A DNA stretch of 64,000 nt from contig NZ_FTMV01000006.1 in NCBI RefSeq assembly GCF_900156175.1, positions 1 through 64,000 on the forward strand. The letters run 5' to 3'. Below, piece by piece: positions 27,582 to 39,576 of the stretch (position 1 is its first letter; each line of letters opens with the position of its first letter). The position numbers and the translations under genes were made by a program. The notes under the pieces were generated by a model that made no database searches, was not told where the DNA came from, and worked only from the letters and a program-made list of their open reading frames with translations. The stretch comes from Janthinobacterium sp. TND4EL3 (lineage in GTDB: Bacteria > Pseudomonadota > Gammaproteobacteria > Burkholderiales > Burkholderiaceae_D).

Positions 27582-29990
27582 ATGATGACGACCCACTTGA
27601 CGCTGGCCCTGCGCCGCCATTCCTTCCATGTGTTGCTGGGCGCCTGCGCCGCAGGCTGCTCGCTGCCCGCGCTGGCGCAAACGGCCGTCGCCGCCGCCGT
27701 GGCGTCCGCCGCCACCGAGATGGCCGCCGCCCCGGCTGCCGACGACAACGCCCCGATGGCCACCGTGGAGATTTCCTCGCGCAAGACGCGCTCCTCGGTG
27801 GCCCTGAGCAAGAATGAAATCCAGAAAATCCTGCCCGGCACGAATCCGCTGAAAGCCCTGCAGACCTTGCCTGGCGTCAGCTTCCAGACGGCCGACCCAT
27901 GGGGCAACAACGAGCAGAACCTGTCGCTGTTCGTGCACGGCTTTTCCGGCCAGCAACTCGGCTACACCATGGATGGCGTGCCGCTGGGCGACCAGCAGTA
28001 CGGCAACTACAACGGCCTGTCGCCGCAGCGCGCCGTCATCAGCGAAAACGTGCGCAGCGTCGTGCTGTCCTCGGGCGCGGGCGACCTGGCGACGGCTTCG
28101 ACGAGCAACCTGGGCGGCACCATCGAGACGTATTCCAGCGACCCGCTGGCCACGCAGGGCGCCAGCGTGCAGCAGACCGTGGGCAGCCACCGCACCTCGC
28201 GCACCTTTGCCCGCTACGACACGGGCGTTTTCGGCGACGGCAGCAGCGCCTATGTTTCCATCCTGCACCACGAAGCGCGGGCCTGGGATTTCGATGCGCG
28301 CCAGGGCGGCGACCAGTTCAACGCCAAATACGTCAACCGCAGCGAAGCGGGCAAGCTGACCCTGTTCTTCAATTACTCGGACAAGATCGAGCCGAACGAA
28401 GACAGCACCGTGCATGTGGCCGGGGAGACGAGCGCACCGTACACGCGCCCCTTCCTGTACCCGGACTTCAAGGCGGCCCTGAACTACCTGTCGCCCACGG
28501 GGGCGACGCCTGCCGCCGACGGCAACAATTACCGCAATTACTACAGCGATGCGCAGCGCACCGATTACCTGGCCTACGCCAAGTTCGACGCCAACCTGTC
28601 CGATGGCGTGACTTGGTCCAACCAGGTGTACTACCACAAGGATGACGGCGCGGGCGTGGTGGCCGGCCCCATCGGCGTGGCCGGCTTGCCGGGCCTGTTC
28701 AGCGTGTACTACCCGAAACAGAACCTGAAGGAAGTCTTCGGCAATTCCGGCTACGCCGTGCGCACGACGGAATACGACATCAAGCGCGGCGGCTTCCTTT
28801 CCACCGTGCGCAAGGAGCTCGGCAATCACCAGCTGGAAGCGGGCCTGTGGCTGGAACAGAACCGCTCGTCCGCCTACCGCCGCTGGTATGCGCTCGACGT
28901 CAATAAGCCCACTTCGCCATATGACCGCCCCAGCAATCCTTTGATCACGCAGTACGGCAGCGAGATCGACAACAAGGTGGTGCAGCTGCACCTGCAGGAT
29001 GAATGGCGCATCCGCCCCGATATCGCCCTGCAGGCCGGCTTCAAGTCCAGCCTGCAGTTTGCCGACGGTCAATTCCCCGTGCAGCCGGCCAAGGGCGCCA
29101 TCGCGGGCGGCTCGACGGCCTTGCCGGTCGGCACCATCAACACGAAAAAATGGTTCTTGCCGCAAGTGGGCGCCCGCTGGGATGTCACGCCGCAAGACCA
29201 GCTGTATTTCAACATCCAGAAAAACATGCGCCAGTTCGTCACCTATGGCGGCGGCGGCGCCTCGCCCTGGAGCTTGTCGAGCCAGGCCGCGTTTGATCTG
29301 TTCAAGCGCGACGCCAAGCCGGAAACGGCCCTCACCTATGAAGCAGGCGTGCGCGGCAGCCATGCCTTGAGCCTGGGCGCCATCACGGCCATCGATGGCC
29401 AGGTCAACGTCTACCACGTCGATTTCAGCAACCGCTTGCTGCAGATCAGCCCCACGCCCGTGATTTCCTCCATCATCGGCGGCAACCCCGTGCTGGCCAA
29501 TGTGGGCAGCGTGCGCACGGACGGCATCGATATCGCGGGTACCGTGCACTTTGGTAACAATTTTTCGTTCTACAATGCCCTGTCGTACAACCGCTCGCAG
29601 TACGCGGACAATTACAACAATGGCGCCGCGCTGGTCTTGACGGCGGGCAAGAACGTGCCGGGCTCGCCGGAATGGCTGAACAAGTTCGTGGCTTCCGCCA
29701 CGTTTGGCGATATCGAAGTGCAACTGACGGGAGACTATGTGGGCAAGCGCTACGCGACGTACACCAACGATTTGTCAGTCCCCAGCTATTTCCTGATGGG
29801 CCTGGGCGTGTCGGGCAAGCTGCCAGCCATGGCCGGCTGGCTGAAAAACCCGCGCTGGAGAGTCAATGTCAGCAACCTGGCCAACCGCGAAGGATCGCTG
29901 AACGTGGTCGTGGGCGCGGCCGACAAGACGTACAACACCTTCCCCATCGCCCCGCGCCAGGGCTTCCTGACCTTGACGGCGGACTTCTGA
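27582..29990 (+). CDS. TonB-dependent receptor behind Pho boxes
   Basis: This 802-residue outer-membrane receptor has a signal peptide (cleavage after ALAQ near residue 33), a TonB-box-like stretch ATVEISSRK near residue 60, and a plug domain with the usual ALQTLPGVSF and ENVRSVVLSSGAGDLATAS. The beta-barrel ends in the terminal aromatic ...TADF. The next gene, a glycerophosphodiesterase, overlaps its stop (TGATG), so both are one operon. With Pho boxes in front, the likely cargo is a phosphorus-containing compound such as a phosphodiester. This substrate is inferred. The family itself usually carries iron chelates, vitamins or sugars. Confidence 0.9.
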   Translation: MMTTHLTLALRRHSFHVLLGACAAGCSLPALAQTAVAAAVASAATEMAAAPAADDNAPMATVEISSRKTRSSVALSKNEIQKILPGTNPLKALQTLPGVSFQTADPWGNNEQNLSLFVHGFSGQQLGYTMDGVPLGDQQYGNYNGLSPQRAVISENVRSVVLSSGAGDLATASTSNLGGTIETYSSDPLATQGASVQQTVGSHRTSRTFARYDTGVFGDGSSAYVSILHHEARAWDFDARQGGDQFNAKYVNRSEAGKLTLFFNYSDKIEPNEDSTVHVAGETSAPYTRPFLYPDFKAALNYLSPTGATPAADGNNYRNYYSDAQRTDYLAYAKFDANLSDGVTWSNQVYYHKDDGAGVVAGPIGVAGLPGLFSVYYPKQNLKEVFGNSGYAVRTTEYDIKRGGFLSTVRKELGNHQLEAGLWLEQNRSSAYRRWYALDVNKPTSPYDRPSNPLITQYGSEIDNKVVQLHLQDEWRIRPDIALQAGFKSSLQFADGQFPVQPAKGAIAGGSTALPVGTINTKKWFLPQVGARWDVTPQDQLYFNIQKNMRQFVTYGGGGASPWSLSSQAAFDLFKRDAKPETALTYEAGVRGSHALSLGAITAIDGQVNVYHVDFSNRLLQISPTPVISSIIGGNPVLANVGSVRTDGIDIAGTVHFGNNFSFYNALSYNRSQYADNYNNGAALVLTAGKNVPGSPEWLNKFVASATFGDIEVQLTGDYVGKRYATYTNDLSVPSYFLMGLGVSGKLPAMAGWLKNPRWRVNVSNLANREGSLNVVVGAADKTYNTFPIAPRQGFLTLTADF

Positions 29991-31120
29991 TGCGCTCCCC
30001 CATCCTCCCGCAACGGCACTTCTCGCGCCGCAGCTTCGTCCAGGCGGCCGCGGGCGGCCTGGCCCTGGCGGCGGCGCCCGGCTTTGCCGCCGGCCTGCTG
30101 GCCACGCCCCCGAGCCGTCCGCTCGTGTTCGCCCACCGGGGCGCCAGCGCCCTGCGCCCCGAACATACCTTGGCGTCGTACGCCAAGGCCATCGCCGATG
30201 GCGCCGACTACGTGGAACCGGATCTGGTGGCCACGCGCGACGGCATCCTCGTGGCGCGCCACGAAAGCAACCTGATCGACACCACCGACGTGGCGCGCCG
30301 GCCCGAGTTCGCCAGCCGGCGCGGCAAGAAGATGGTCGACGGCGAATGGCACGAAGGCTGGTTCGTCGACGACTTCACCCTGGCGGAACTGAAAACCCTG
30401 CGCGCCGTCGAACGGCTGCCGAAAGTGCGCACCGGCAACACCTTGTACGATGGACAATTCCAGATCCCGACCTGGGAAGAAATCATCGATTTTGTTGCAG
30501 CGCAATCAGCCGCCAGCGGCCGCGTCATCGGCCTCGTACCGGAGCTGAAAAGCTCGACCTATTTCCGCGATGCGGGCCTGGCGCTGGAAGACCGTTTCCT
30601 TTCGACCATGCTGGCGCACGAGTACACGCGCCGTGCGCCCATCGAGATCCAGTCCTTCGAAGTGGCGAATCTGAAATACCTGCGCGAGAAGCTGGGACGG
30701 CGCGCCAACGTGCGCCTGATGCAGCTGGTGGTGGGCGGAGATATCCGCCCCATGGACGTGGGCAAGGCGGGCGGCAAGCTGACGTTCGGCCAGATGACGA
30801 CGCCGGCCGGCCTGCGCGACATCGCGGGCTATGCGGACGTCGTGGCGCCGCCCACGCGGGGCGTCATCGCGCTGGGCGCCGACCAGCGCCTGGCCGCGCC
30901 CTCTTCCATCGTCGACGATGCGCACCAGGCGGGCTTGCTGCTGCACACGTGGACCTTCCGTCCGGAAAACCGTTTCCTGGCGGCCGACTTCCGCGATGGC
31001 AACGGAGACAATGCGCGCAACGAAGCCGGTTCCGTGGCCGAAATGCGGCGCTACATCGAGACGGGACTGGACGGCTTTTTCAGCGACGATCCGGGCCTGG
31101 GACGCATCGCGGCCGGATAA
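29990..31120 (+). CDS. Tat-exported glycerophosphodiester phosphodiesterase
   Basis: The 376-residue enzyme should hydrolyse glycerophosphodiesters to glycerol-3-phosphate and an alcohol in the periplasm. The N-terminus holds a twin-arginine signal, FSRRSFVQAAAGG, followed by a hydrophobic stretch. GDPD signatures follow: FAHRGASALRPEHT with the catalytic His and Arg, and EPDLVATRDGILVARHE with the metal ligands. The late HTWTFRPENRF and DGFFSDDPG match the end of the domain. The ATG overlaps the receptor stop. A hairpin terminator follows 25 bases after the stop. Confidence 0.93.
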   Translation: MRSPILPQRHFSRRSFVQAAAGGLALAAAPGFAAGLLATPPSRPLVFAHRGASALRPEHTLASYAKAIADGADYVEPDLVATRDGILVARHESNLIDTTDVARRPEFASRRGKKMVDGEWHEGWFVDDFTLAELKTLRAVERLPKVRTGNTLYDGQFQIPTWEEIIDFVAAQSAASGRVIGLVPELKSSTYFRDAGLALEDRFLSTMLAHEYTRRAPIEIQSFEVANLKYLREKLGRRANVRLMQLVVGGDIRPMDVGKAGGKLTFGQMTTPAGLRDIAGYADVVAPPTRGVIALGADQRLAAPSSIVDDAHQAGLLLHTWTFRPENRFLAADFRDGNGDNARNEAGSVAEMRRYIETGLDGFFSDDPGLGRIAAG

Positions 31121-31144
31121 ACATTTCGTAACAACTTTAATTTC

Positions 31145-31177
31145 AGGGCGTGGCCGGCGGCTACGCCCTTATTATTC
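31145..31177 (+). terminator. Terminator of the receptor-phosphodiesterase operon
   Basis: AGGGCGTGGCC pairs with GGCTACGCCCT (one G-T pair) around a three-base loop, followed by TTATTATT. It lies about 25 bases after the stop at 31120. Confidence 0.7.
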
Positions 31178-31272
31178 GTTTCTTGAATTTCTGAAATTGG
31201 AATTTGAAATTAGACATATATCGCCAACTCCATTATTGTGCAATGCAACAACAGACCATACATGGAGGGCAT

Positions 31273-31554
31273 ATGTCCACTTTTACCAACACCTACAGCA
31301 ACGACAACGACAACTACTTCAGCAACCTGGGCCGCGCCACGCGCGCCTTCCTGGGCGCCCTGCTCGCCTCCAAGCCGTACCGCGAACTGGCCCAGAAGGA
31401 AGTCATCGCCACCGCGACGACCAGCGCCGACGACGAGCGCTATGTGCGCCCAAGCAAGCGCGATTTCGCCCTGCTGAACTCGGAAGCGAACCGCTACGAA
31501 AAGCTGATGCCGAATCTGGCTTCGGAATTGCGTTTCCTGGCGTCGCGCGGTTAA
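31273..31554 (+). CDS. Small protein of unknown function
   Basis: This 93-residue protein begins MSTFTNTYSNDNDNYF and is preceded by a strong GGAGG. The N-terminus is Asn/Asp/Tyr-rich; the middle holds RAFLGALLASKPYREL, and the C-terminal half has charged helices such as LLNSEANRYEKLMPNL. No signal peptide or membrane segment is certain. It lies between a terminator and a large hairpin, as its own unit. No family recognised. Confidence 0.75.
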   Translation: MSTFTNTYSNDNDNYFSNLGRATRAFLGALLASKPYRELAQKEVIATATTSADDERYVRPSKRDFALLNSEANRYEKLMPNLASELRFLASRG

Positions 31555-31637
31555 AAAAACGCCCAAGGCGGCGTTGCCTGCGCCTCGCCGTACGTTCGTA
31601 CTGTCTTCGGCTGGGCGCCTGGCCTTGGACGTTTTTT
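31553..31637. terminator. Large bidirectional terminator-like inverted repeat
   Basis: AAAAAACGCCCAAGGC and GCCTTGGACGTTTTTT form the outer arms. Inside are GTACGTTCGTAC, itself a small hairpin, and further GC-rich blocks. A-run and T-run flanks allow function in both directions. The inner layout, a GTAC hairpin flanked by GC-rich arms, resembles that of the dispersed repeat family but the sequence differs. Confidence 0.7.
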
Positions 31638-31666
31638 AAGCTAACTATTTACTCACAAGGATTTTT

Positions 31667-31759
31667 ATGATGTTTCTCGAAACCGCACTGATCGCCGTAG
31701 CCGTCGTCGTTACCGGCATCCATTTCTACCTGATCTCGACCGGCAAGGCCCGTTTCTGA
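31667..31759 (+). CDS. Tiny single-pass membrane protein (30 residues)
   Basis: An ATG at 31667 (or 31670) opens a 30-codon frame: MMFLETALIAVAVVVTGIHF, then YLISTGKARF. AGGA lies five bases upstream. One hydrophobic helix covers residues 3-23, and the short tail is positively charged. It has its own space, 30 bases after the large hairpin, and no overlap with other genes. No known family, though the shape is like small regulatory membrane proteins. Confidence 0.55.
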   Translation: MMFLETALIAVAVVVTGIHFYLISTGKARF

Positions 31760-31909
31760 TCAGCAAGCAGCAAGGCAGTCGCAGCACGCCGCGCCATGCG
31801 GCCAGTCGTGTGCAGCAGTACAAAGTAGCAAATACAAGGTAACAAGGTAGCAATATGACATGTCAGCCTGGCAATCGGTCCAGGCTGGCAAGCGGGAAAT
31901 GTGTATGAC

Positions 31910-32233
31910 TTAGTGTGGCGCGGCAGCGTCCACCGGTGTTTCCAGCAGTGGCGGGGTCTGGCCCTTGCGCACGATCTGCACGAAAATCTCATTCTGTTTG
32001 ACCATGCCCAGCTCATAGCGGGCACGCTCCTCGACGGCGCCCGTACCATCTTTCAGGTCGCGCACTTCGGATTCGAGCTTGGCGTTTCTCGCCTTCAATT
32101 CCATATTCTTCTTGTTCGCCACCGCCACCTGGGCTTCCATGTCGGCAACACGCAGCCAGCCGCCTTTACCCAGCCAGAGGGGAAATTGTATCAACAGCAG
32201 CAAGGCTGCCAGGGCGAGCGTAATCAGGCGCAT
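31910..32233 (-). CDS. ftsB: Cell division protein FtsB
   Basis: FtsB is an essential bitopic protein that joins FtsL and FtsQ at the division site. The 107-residue protein has one N-terminal membrane helix ([19 protein letters not shown]) and then a coiled coil (about 30-70) with [19 protein letters not shown]. The conserved [14 protein letters not shown] follows. It lies downstream of eno, the normal arrangement. A complete terminator hairpin lies only 13 bases before its ATG, and no clear ribosome-binding site is seen. Confidence 0.93.
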   Translation of the reverse strand: MRLITLALAALLLLIQFPLWLGKGGWLRVADMEAQVAVANKKNMELKARNAKLESEVRDLKDGTGAVEERARYELGMVKQNEIFVQIVRKGQTPPLLETPVDAAAPH

Positions 32234-32246
32234 GGGGCATTCAGTT

Positions 32247-32274
32247 AAAAAACCGGCCGGATATCTCCGGCCGG
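32247..32274 (-). terminator. Terminator between eno and ftsB
   Basis: On the minus strand CCGGCCGG, a six-base loop AGATAT, CCGGCCGG and six T residues form an ideal intrinsic terminator. It lies 20 bases after the eno stop and 13 bases before the ftsB ATG. Confidence 0.85.
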
Positions 32275-32294
32275 CCAGTGGGTTTTACAGCAGC

Positions 32295-35416
<3,122 letters not shown>

Positions 35417-35617
35417 CTAAAGCCCGCCTGCGTCGCCCCCCGCACGTGGAAATTTGCGCCAAATACCGACTATCCGCCGCCCTCCTGCTGCCTACGCGCA
35501 ACAAAATTACCGAATGGCAATAATTGAAATATTTCCAATTCCATACTTTGTGTGGGCGAGCGAACAGACCCTGCCGCGCCCCGGCCGCAGACTGGCATTT
35601 TCAACAGGAGGTCCATC

Positions 35618-36025
35618 ATGAGCTACGAAGAACGCGACGCCTACGGCATGTATGTCAACCGCGGCCACAAAGGCCCCGGCCCTGAACTGATGGGTGCCGA
35701 CACCCTGATCGGCGACCATGTGCACAACGCCAAGGATGAACACCTGGGCGAAATCAAGGAAATCATGATCGACATGCGCAGCGGCAAGATTGCCTATGCC
35801 GTCATGTCGCACGGCGGTGTCTTCACCATCGGCGAAAAGCTGTTCGCCGTGCCCTGGGAAGCGCTGCTGCTCGACACCGTCAACAAGCGCTTCACCCTCA
35901 ACGTCGACAAGGAACGCATCGAAAACGCGCCCGGCTTCGATACGGATAACTGGCCGAACATGGCGGACCAGACGTGGGCCAATTCCATCCACAGTTACTA
36001 TGGCACCACGCCGCGCGAGTATTAA
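35618..36025 (+). CDS. PRC-barrel domain protein
   Basis: This 135-residue protein contains a PRC-barrel domain, with TLIGDHVHNAKDEHLGEIKEI and GKLFAVPW-like EKLFAVPWEALLLD. PRC barrels bind RNA or protein partners, for example in ribosome maturation factor RimM and in photosynthetic reaction centres; here the domain stands alone. A strong AGGAGG lies eight bases before the ATG at 35618. The C-terminal part with DNWPNMADQTW is typical of stress-linked PRC proteins of this group, but the function is unknown. Confidence 0.85.
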   Translation: MSYEERDAYGMYVNRGHKGPGPELMGADTLIGDHVHNAKDEHLGEIKEIMIDMRSGKIAYAVMSHGGVFTIGEKLFAVPWEALLLDTVNKRFTLNVDKERIENAPGFDTDNWPNMADQTWANSIHSYYGTTPREY

Positions 36026-36056
36026 TTAGCCCCTGAGCGAAGGGCTGGGGTGCACC

Positions 36057-38312
36057 TTAAAACCGGTACTCCAGCCCCGCCACATACGTCCTGCCCCGCG
36101 CCGTGCTCAGCGGCGTGTTGTCCTGCGACTGCGACGGCATCGAGTTCAGCCGGTTCAGCGCTTCCGAGAAATCCTTGTTCATGGCGTTCTGCACGGACAG
36201 GCGCAGAAACAGGTTTTTCGACACCTGCCAGCTGGCATACAGGTCGACCACGGCCGGAATCTTCGGATTGTCGGCCTTCAGCACTTCGCCCGTCGCTTCG
36301 TCGGCTTCGTTGTCCGGCGACAGGCGGCGGTTCGCCCCCGTGTGCTTGATGATGGCGCCCAACTCCATTTTATTGTCCAGCAAACGCGTACCCACGTCGA
36401 GGTTGTAATACGTGCTGGGCAGTTCGCTGATGTCGGACGCGTCGAACCACGCGCTGGCGATCGACGTGGGCTGGCGCGTCGTTTCGCGCGTGTACGACAG
36501 GCGCGCATACGCCGGGCCCAGCTGGTATTGCGCTTCCAGTTCCCATCCGCGCGAGTGCACGGGCGTGGCCGAGTTGATGTAGATATACATGTTGGTCATG
36601 TAGTCATCCACGTTCTGCCAGTCATTGGCGAGCACTTCCGCGATATTACACTTGCGGCCGCGGTCGCACACGAGGAAGGACTGGCTGGTGATATAGCCGT
36701 CGATCTTGCTCTTGAAATACAGCGCCTTGAAGTGCAGCGCATCATTGGCGCTCAGCACGCCATGCAGGCTGGAATTGAAGCCCAGCTGATAGGTCGTCGC
36801 TTTTTCGCCCTTCAGGAACGGATTCATCGAGGCCCCGCCGTCGTTCGAGAAAAACACTTCCTGCGGATTCGGGCCGCGCATGGTGCGCTCGGCGCTGGCA
36901 AACGGCTGGAACCACGGCGTCAGCTGCGCGGAAACGAGCAGCGAAGGGTTGATGCCATGTTCCTTCAGCGCGATATTGCTCGCCCCTTGCGGGAAACACT
37001 GCACGCGCTCGTCGCAGGCCGGCTTGTGGCCCGTCAGCTCGAAGCTGGTGTAGTTCAGGCCCGCGTTGATCTGGGCCATGCCGCGGTTGTATTGCAGGCC
37101 AGCATACAGGCTGTCGATCTTTTGCTTGCCGACAGGGCCAAACGTGTTGTTTTCAATCGATTGCTGGTTCGCATCCCGATTATCCGGATCGTCGACGAGG
37201 CTTTCCACGTGCTTGCTGTACTTGTTGCGCATCAGCTTGCCACCCACCGTCACCAGCGCGTCGCCACCGGCCAGCCTGAAGCTGCTGGTGTTGTTGATAT
37301 CAAAGGCATCGGCGCGGTTGGCCGCATTCGTGTTGATGAAATTGGTCAACGCCCCGGGCAAGTATGTCTGCTTGCCACGGCTGCTGCTGGCCACCACATT
37401 GAGGTCGATCAATTCGGAAAATGGCGTGTAGTGATATTTCACATAGTAATCATTGCTCTGGATATCGCGGCGCGTGTACGTATTGCGGTAATCGCGCGCC
37501 GACAGTTCCAAAGCGTGGAAGTCGCTCAAGGTGAGGTCCAGCTTGAGCAGCTGCGACTTGGGCTTTTGCTTGTAATAGCGGTTGTAACCGAAACCGAATT
37601 CCTCGCTGTTGACGCCTTTCGCATTCGTGTAGTTGTTGCCGATCACGCTGGCGCTGGTGGCGGCCATGAAGCCCACGCTGCCGCCGTCGAAGGCCGGGTT
37701 TTTCATCGCCACGGCCAGCATGGCGCTGCGGCCCACGCCGTTATTTCCTGTCGACAGCTTCGTGCGCGCGCCCGTTTTTTCGCCGGCGAAGACGACGTCA
37801 TCGATGCCGATGGTGCGGAAGTTGGCGCTGCCTGCCAGCGCATTGACGCCGTCGCCGCCGGCGACATTGCCGCGCGACACGTCCACGCCGATGATGAAAT
37901 TCGGGTCGATCAGGGCGCCGAACTGGCTGCTGGGCACGCCGCCGTGCGACACGGACGAGGGCGCGCTGCCATAGTAATTCTGGCTCACGCCATCGACCAT
38001 CATGTTCACGCGGCCCAGGCCCGACAGGCCGCGGATGTTGACGCTGACGGCCCCTTGCGCCGGATCGATCTGGGTAAACGTGCCCGGCATGCTGCGCACG
38101 ATCTGATCCACGCTCTGCAAGCGCGTGTCCGCGCCGCGCGCGCTGACGGCGCCCGGTTTTTCCAGCGCCTGCTGTTCCACGGAAACGGTTTCACCCGATA
38201 CGTTCAGCGGCGAAAACACCACCTTGCCGCTTTCCTGCGACTGCGCCCCGGCTTGCTGCGCCAGCAGCGCCATGCAGACGCCCACGGCCCGTGCCATTGT
38301 CTTGATATGCAT
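36057..38312 (-). CDS. TonB-dependent receptor, probably for heme or iron
   Basis: The 751-residue receptor has a signal peptide (cleavage near AGAQ at residue 23), a plug domain with LQSVDQIVRSMPGTF, GAVSVNIRGLSGLGRVNMMVDG and GGDGVNALAGSANFRTI, and a barrel ending YVAGLEYRF. The layout fits the hemoglobin/transferrin/lactoferrin receptor type. It is the last gene of the operon headed by chaN (heme-binding), with exbB, exbD and tonB between, and a Fur box at the front. A role in heme or other iron uptake is therefore well supported by context, but the ligand itself is inferred. Confidence 0.9.
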   Translation of the reverse strand: MHIKTMARAVGVCMALLAQQAGAQSQESGKVVFSPLNVSGETVSVEQQALEKPGAVSARGADTRLQSVDQIVRSMPGTFTQIDPAQGAVSVNIRGLSGLGRVNMMVDGVSQNYYGSAPSSVSHGGVPSSQFGALIDPNFIIGVDVSRGNVAGGDGVNALAGSANFRTIGIDDVVFAGEKTGARTKLSTGNNGVGRSAMLAVAMKNPAFDGGSVGFMAATSASVIGNNYTNAKGVNSEEFGFGYNRYYKQKPKSQLLKLDLTLSDFHALELSARDYRNTYTRRDIQSNDYYVKYHYTPFSELIDLNVVASSSRGKQTYLPGALTNFINTNAANRADAFDINNTSSFRLAGGDALVTVGGKLMRNKYSKHVESLVDDPDNRDANQQSIENNTFGPVGKQKIDSLYAGLQYNRGMAQINAGLNYTSFELTGHKPACDERVQCFPQGASNIALKEHGINPSLLVSAQLTPWFQPFASAERTMRGPNPQEVFFSNDGGASMNPFLKGEKATTYQLGFNSSLHGVLSANDALHFKALYFKSKIDGYITSQSFLVCDRGRKCNIAEVLANDWQNVDDYMTNMYIYINSATPVHSRGWELEAQYQLGPAYARLSYTRETTRQPTSIASAWFDASDISELPSTYYNLDVGTRLLDNKMELGAIIKHTGANRRLSPDNEADEATGEVLKADNPKIPAVVDLYASWQVSKNLFLRLSVQNAMNKDFSEALNRLNSMPSQSQDNTPLSTARGRTYVAGLEYRF

Positions 38313-38353
38313 ACACCCTCGATTTGTTATGTGATTGAAATAATGTGAAAAAA

Positions 38354-39151
38354 TCAGCTGGCGCCGTGGCCGCTCCCGGCATCGAGCTTGAACGACACGG
38401 GCAAGGTGACCGTCACCGTGCCCTGGTGCAAGACGCTGGCGGGCGGCGCCGGCAGCGGCTGCGCCCGCTGCAGCACTTGCAGCGCTTCGCGGTCGAGCAG
38501 CACCGTGCCCGACGAAGTGACCAGTTCGCTGGCCAGCAGCTTGCCGTCGCCATCCACCTGGAAGCGCACCCAGGCGGCGCCGGCCCGCTTGCGCTGGCGC
38601 GCGTCGCCCGGATAGCGCGTGAAATGGGCCAGGTGGCCAAGCACCCGGCTTTGCCAGCTGGCCGGCGCCGCGCTGGCGGGCGGCGTGTCGCTGTCGAACG
38701 GCGCCGCCTGCGGACCGCGCACGGAGCTTGGTGCGGGCGTGGCGCTGCTGCTGGCCTGCGCGGGCACGGCAGCTTCCTTCGCGGCATCCTTGCCGGGATC
38801 AGGCGACGGACTGGCTTCTGCCTTCGCTTCTTGTTCCGCCACGGCAATGTCCGGCGCGGCGGCGCGCGCCAGCACGGGCAGCGCTTCTTGCCTGGTCGTA
38901 CTCTTTTTCGGTTGGGCGGCGCTGGACGCGGCCGACCGGCGCGCCCCGACCGCTGCCGCCTGTTGTGTCTCCGGCGACATCGCCTGTGCGGCAAACACGA
39001 CCATCACGCTGGCGGGCGGCTGCGCGGATGCCAGGGGCGCGGGGCGCCAGGCCGCCCACAGCAGCAGCGCCAGCGCCGTGGCCGCCACCAGCGCCGTGGC
39101 GATGCCCCAGCTCAATACCGGACGCAATTCCAGCGTGTACGGCCCTTTCAC
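38354..39151 (-). CDS. tonB: TonB-family energy transducer
   Basis: The 265-residue protein has one N-terminal membrane helix (about residues 16-35). A long Ala/Pro/Ser-rich spacer reaches through the periplasm. The C-terminal domain (about 170-255) contains the TonB pattern YPGDARQRKRAGAAWVRFQV. It passes energy from ExbB-ExbD to outer-membrane receptors, most likely the receptor just downstream. Its ATG overlaps the exbD stop by four bases. Confidence 0.9.
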   Translation of the reverse strand: MKGPYTLELRPVLSWGIATALVAATALALLLWAAWRPAPLASAQPPASVMVVFAAQAMSPETQQAAAVGARRSAASSAAQPKKSTTRQEALPVLARAAAPDIAVAEQEAKAEASPSPDPGKDAAKEAAVPAQASSSATPAPSSVRGPQAAPFDSDTPPASAAPASWQSRVLGHLAHFTRYPGDARQRKRAGAAWVRFQVDGDGKLLASELVTSSGTVLLDREALQVLQRAQPLPAPPASVLHQGTVTVTLPVSFKLDAGSGHGAS

Positions 39152-39573
39152 CCGCCCTCCCGGCCCACCAGGCCCACTTTCAGGTAGCCGGCCCGGCGCA
39201 GGGCATCCATCACGCCCAGCACGTCGTCATACGCGGCTTGCTTATCGGCCTGGAAGAACAGGGTGCGCTGGCGGTCGCCGCCCGTCTGCGCGTCGAGCAG
39301 ACTGCCCAATTGCTCGCGCGCCACGGGCGACTCGCCCAGATACAGGCTGTGGTCGGCTTTCAGGGAAACGAACAGGGGCTTGTCGGGACGCGGTTCGGGC
39401 TGGGCCGTGGCGGCCGGCAAGTCGATCTTCAGGTCGACGGTGGCCAGCGGCGAGACCACCATGAAGATGATCAAGAGCACCAGCATCACGTCGATGAAGG
39501 GCGTGACATTGATCTCGCTCAATTCCGGCATGTCGGCCGCGTCGTCGTCCTGCGACGGGAAAAGGCTGGCCAT
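39148..39573 (-). CDS. exbD: Biopolymer transport protein ExbD
   Basis: This 141-residue protein has the short cytoplasmic start, one membrane helix with the essential Asp in INVTPFIDVMLVLLIIFMV, and a periplasmic domain. It works with ExbB to use the proton gradient for TonB. It starts three bases after exbB ends and overlaps tonB, so it is part of one tight operon. Confidence 0.95.
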   Translation of the reverse strand: MASLFPSQDDDAADMPELSEINVTPFIDVMLVLLIIFMVVSPLATVDLKIDLPAATAQPEPRPDKPLFVSLKADHSLYLGESPVAREQLGSLLDAQTGGDRQRTLFFQADKQAAYDDVLGVMDALRRAGYLKVGLVGREGG

Positions 39574-39576
39574 GGC

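Noticed and set aside
27537-29723. 728-codon open frame on the minus strand
   Set aside because: Antisense shadow of the TonB-dependent receptor; no ribosome-binding site and His/Arg/Gly-rich nonsense composition.
31760-31909. Short imperfect direct repeats (AAGTAGCAA / AAGGTAGCAA)
   Set aside because: Only three irregular copies without spacer regularity; not a CRISPR or a protein-binding array I can support.
36342-38348. 668-codon open frame on the plus strand
   Set aside because: Antisense shadow of the receptor of the iron operon; composition typical of a reversed GC-rich gene.
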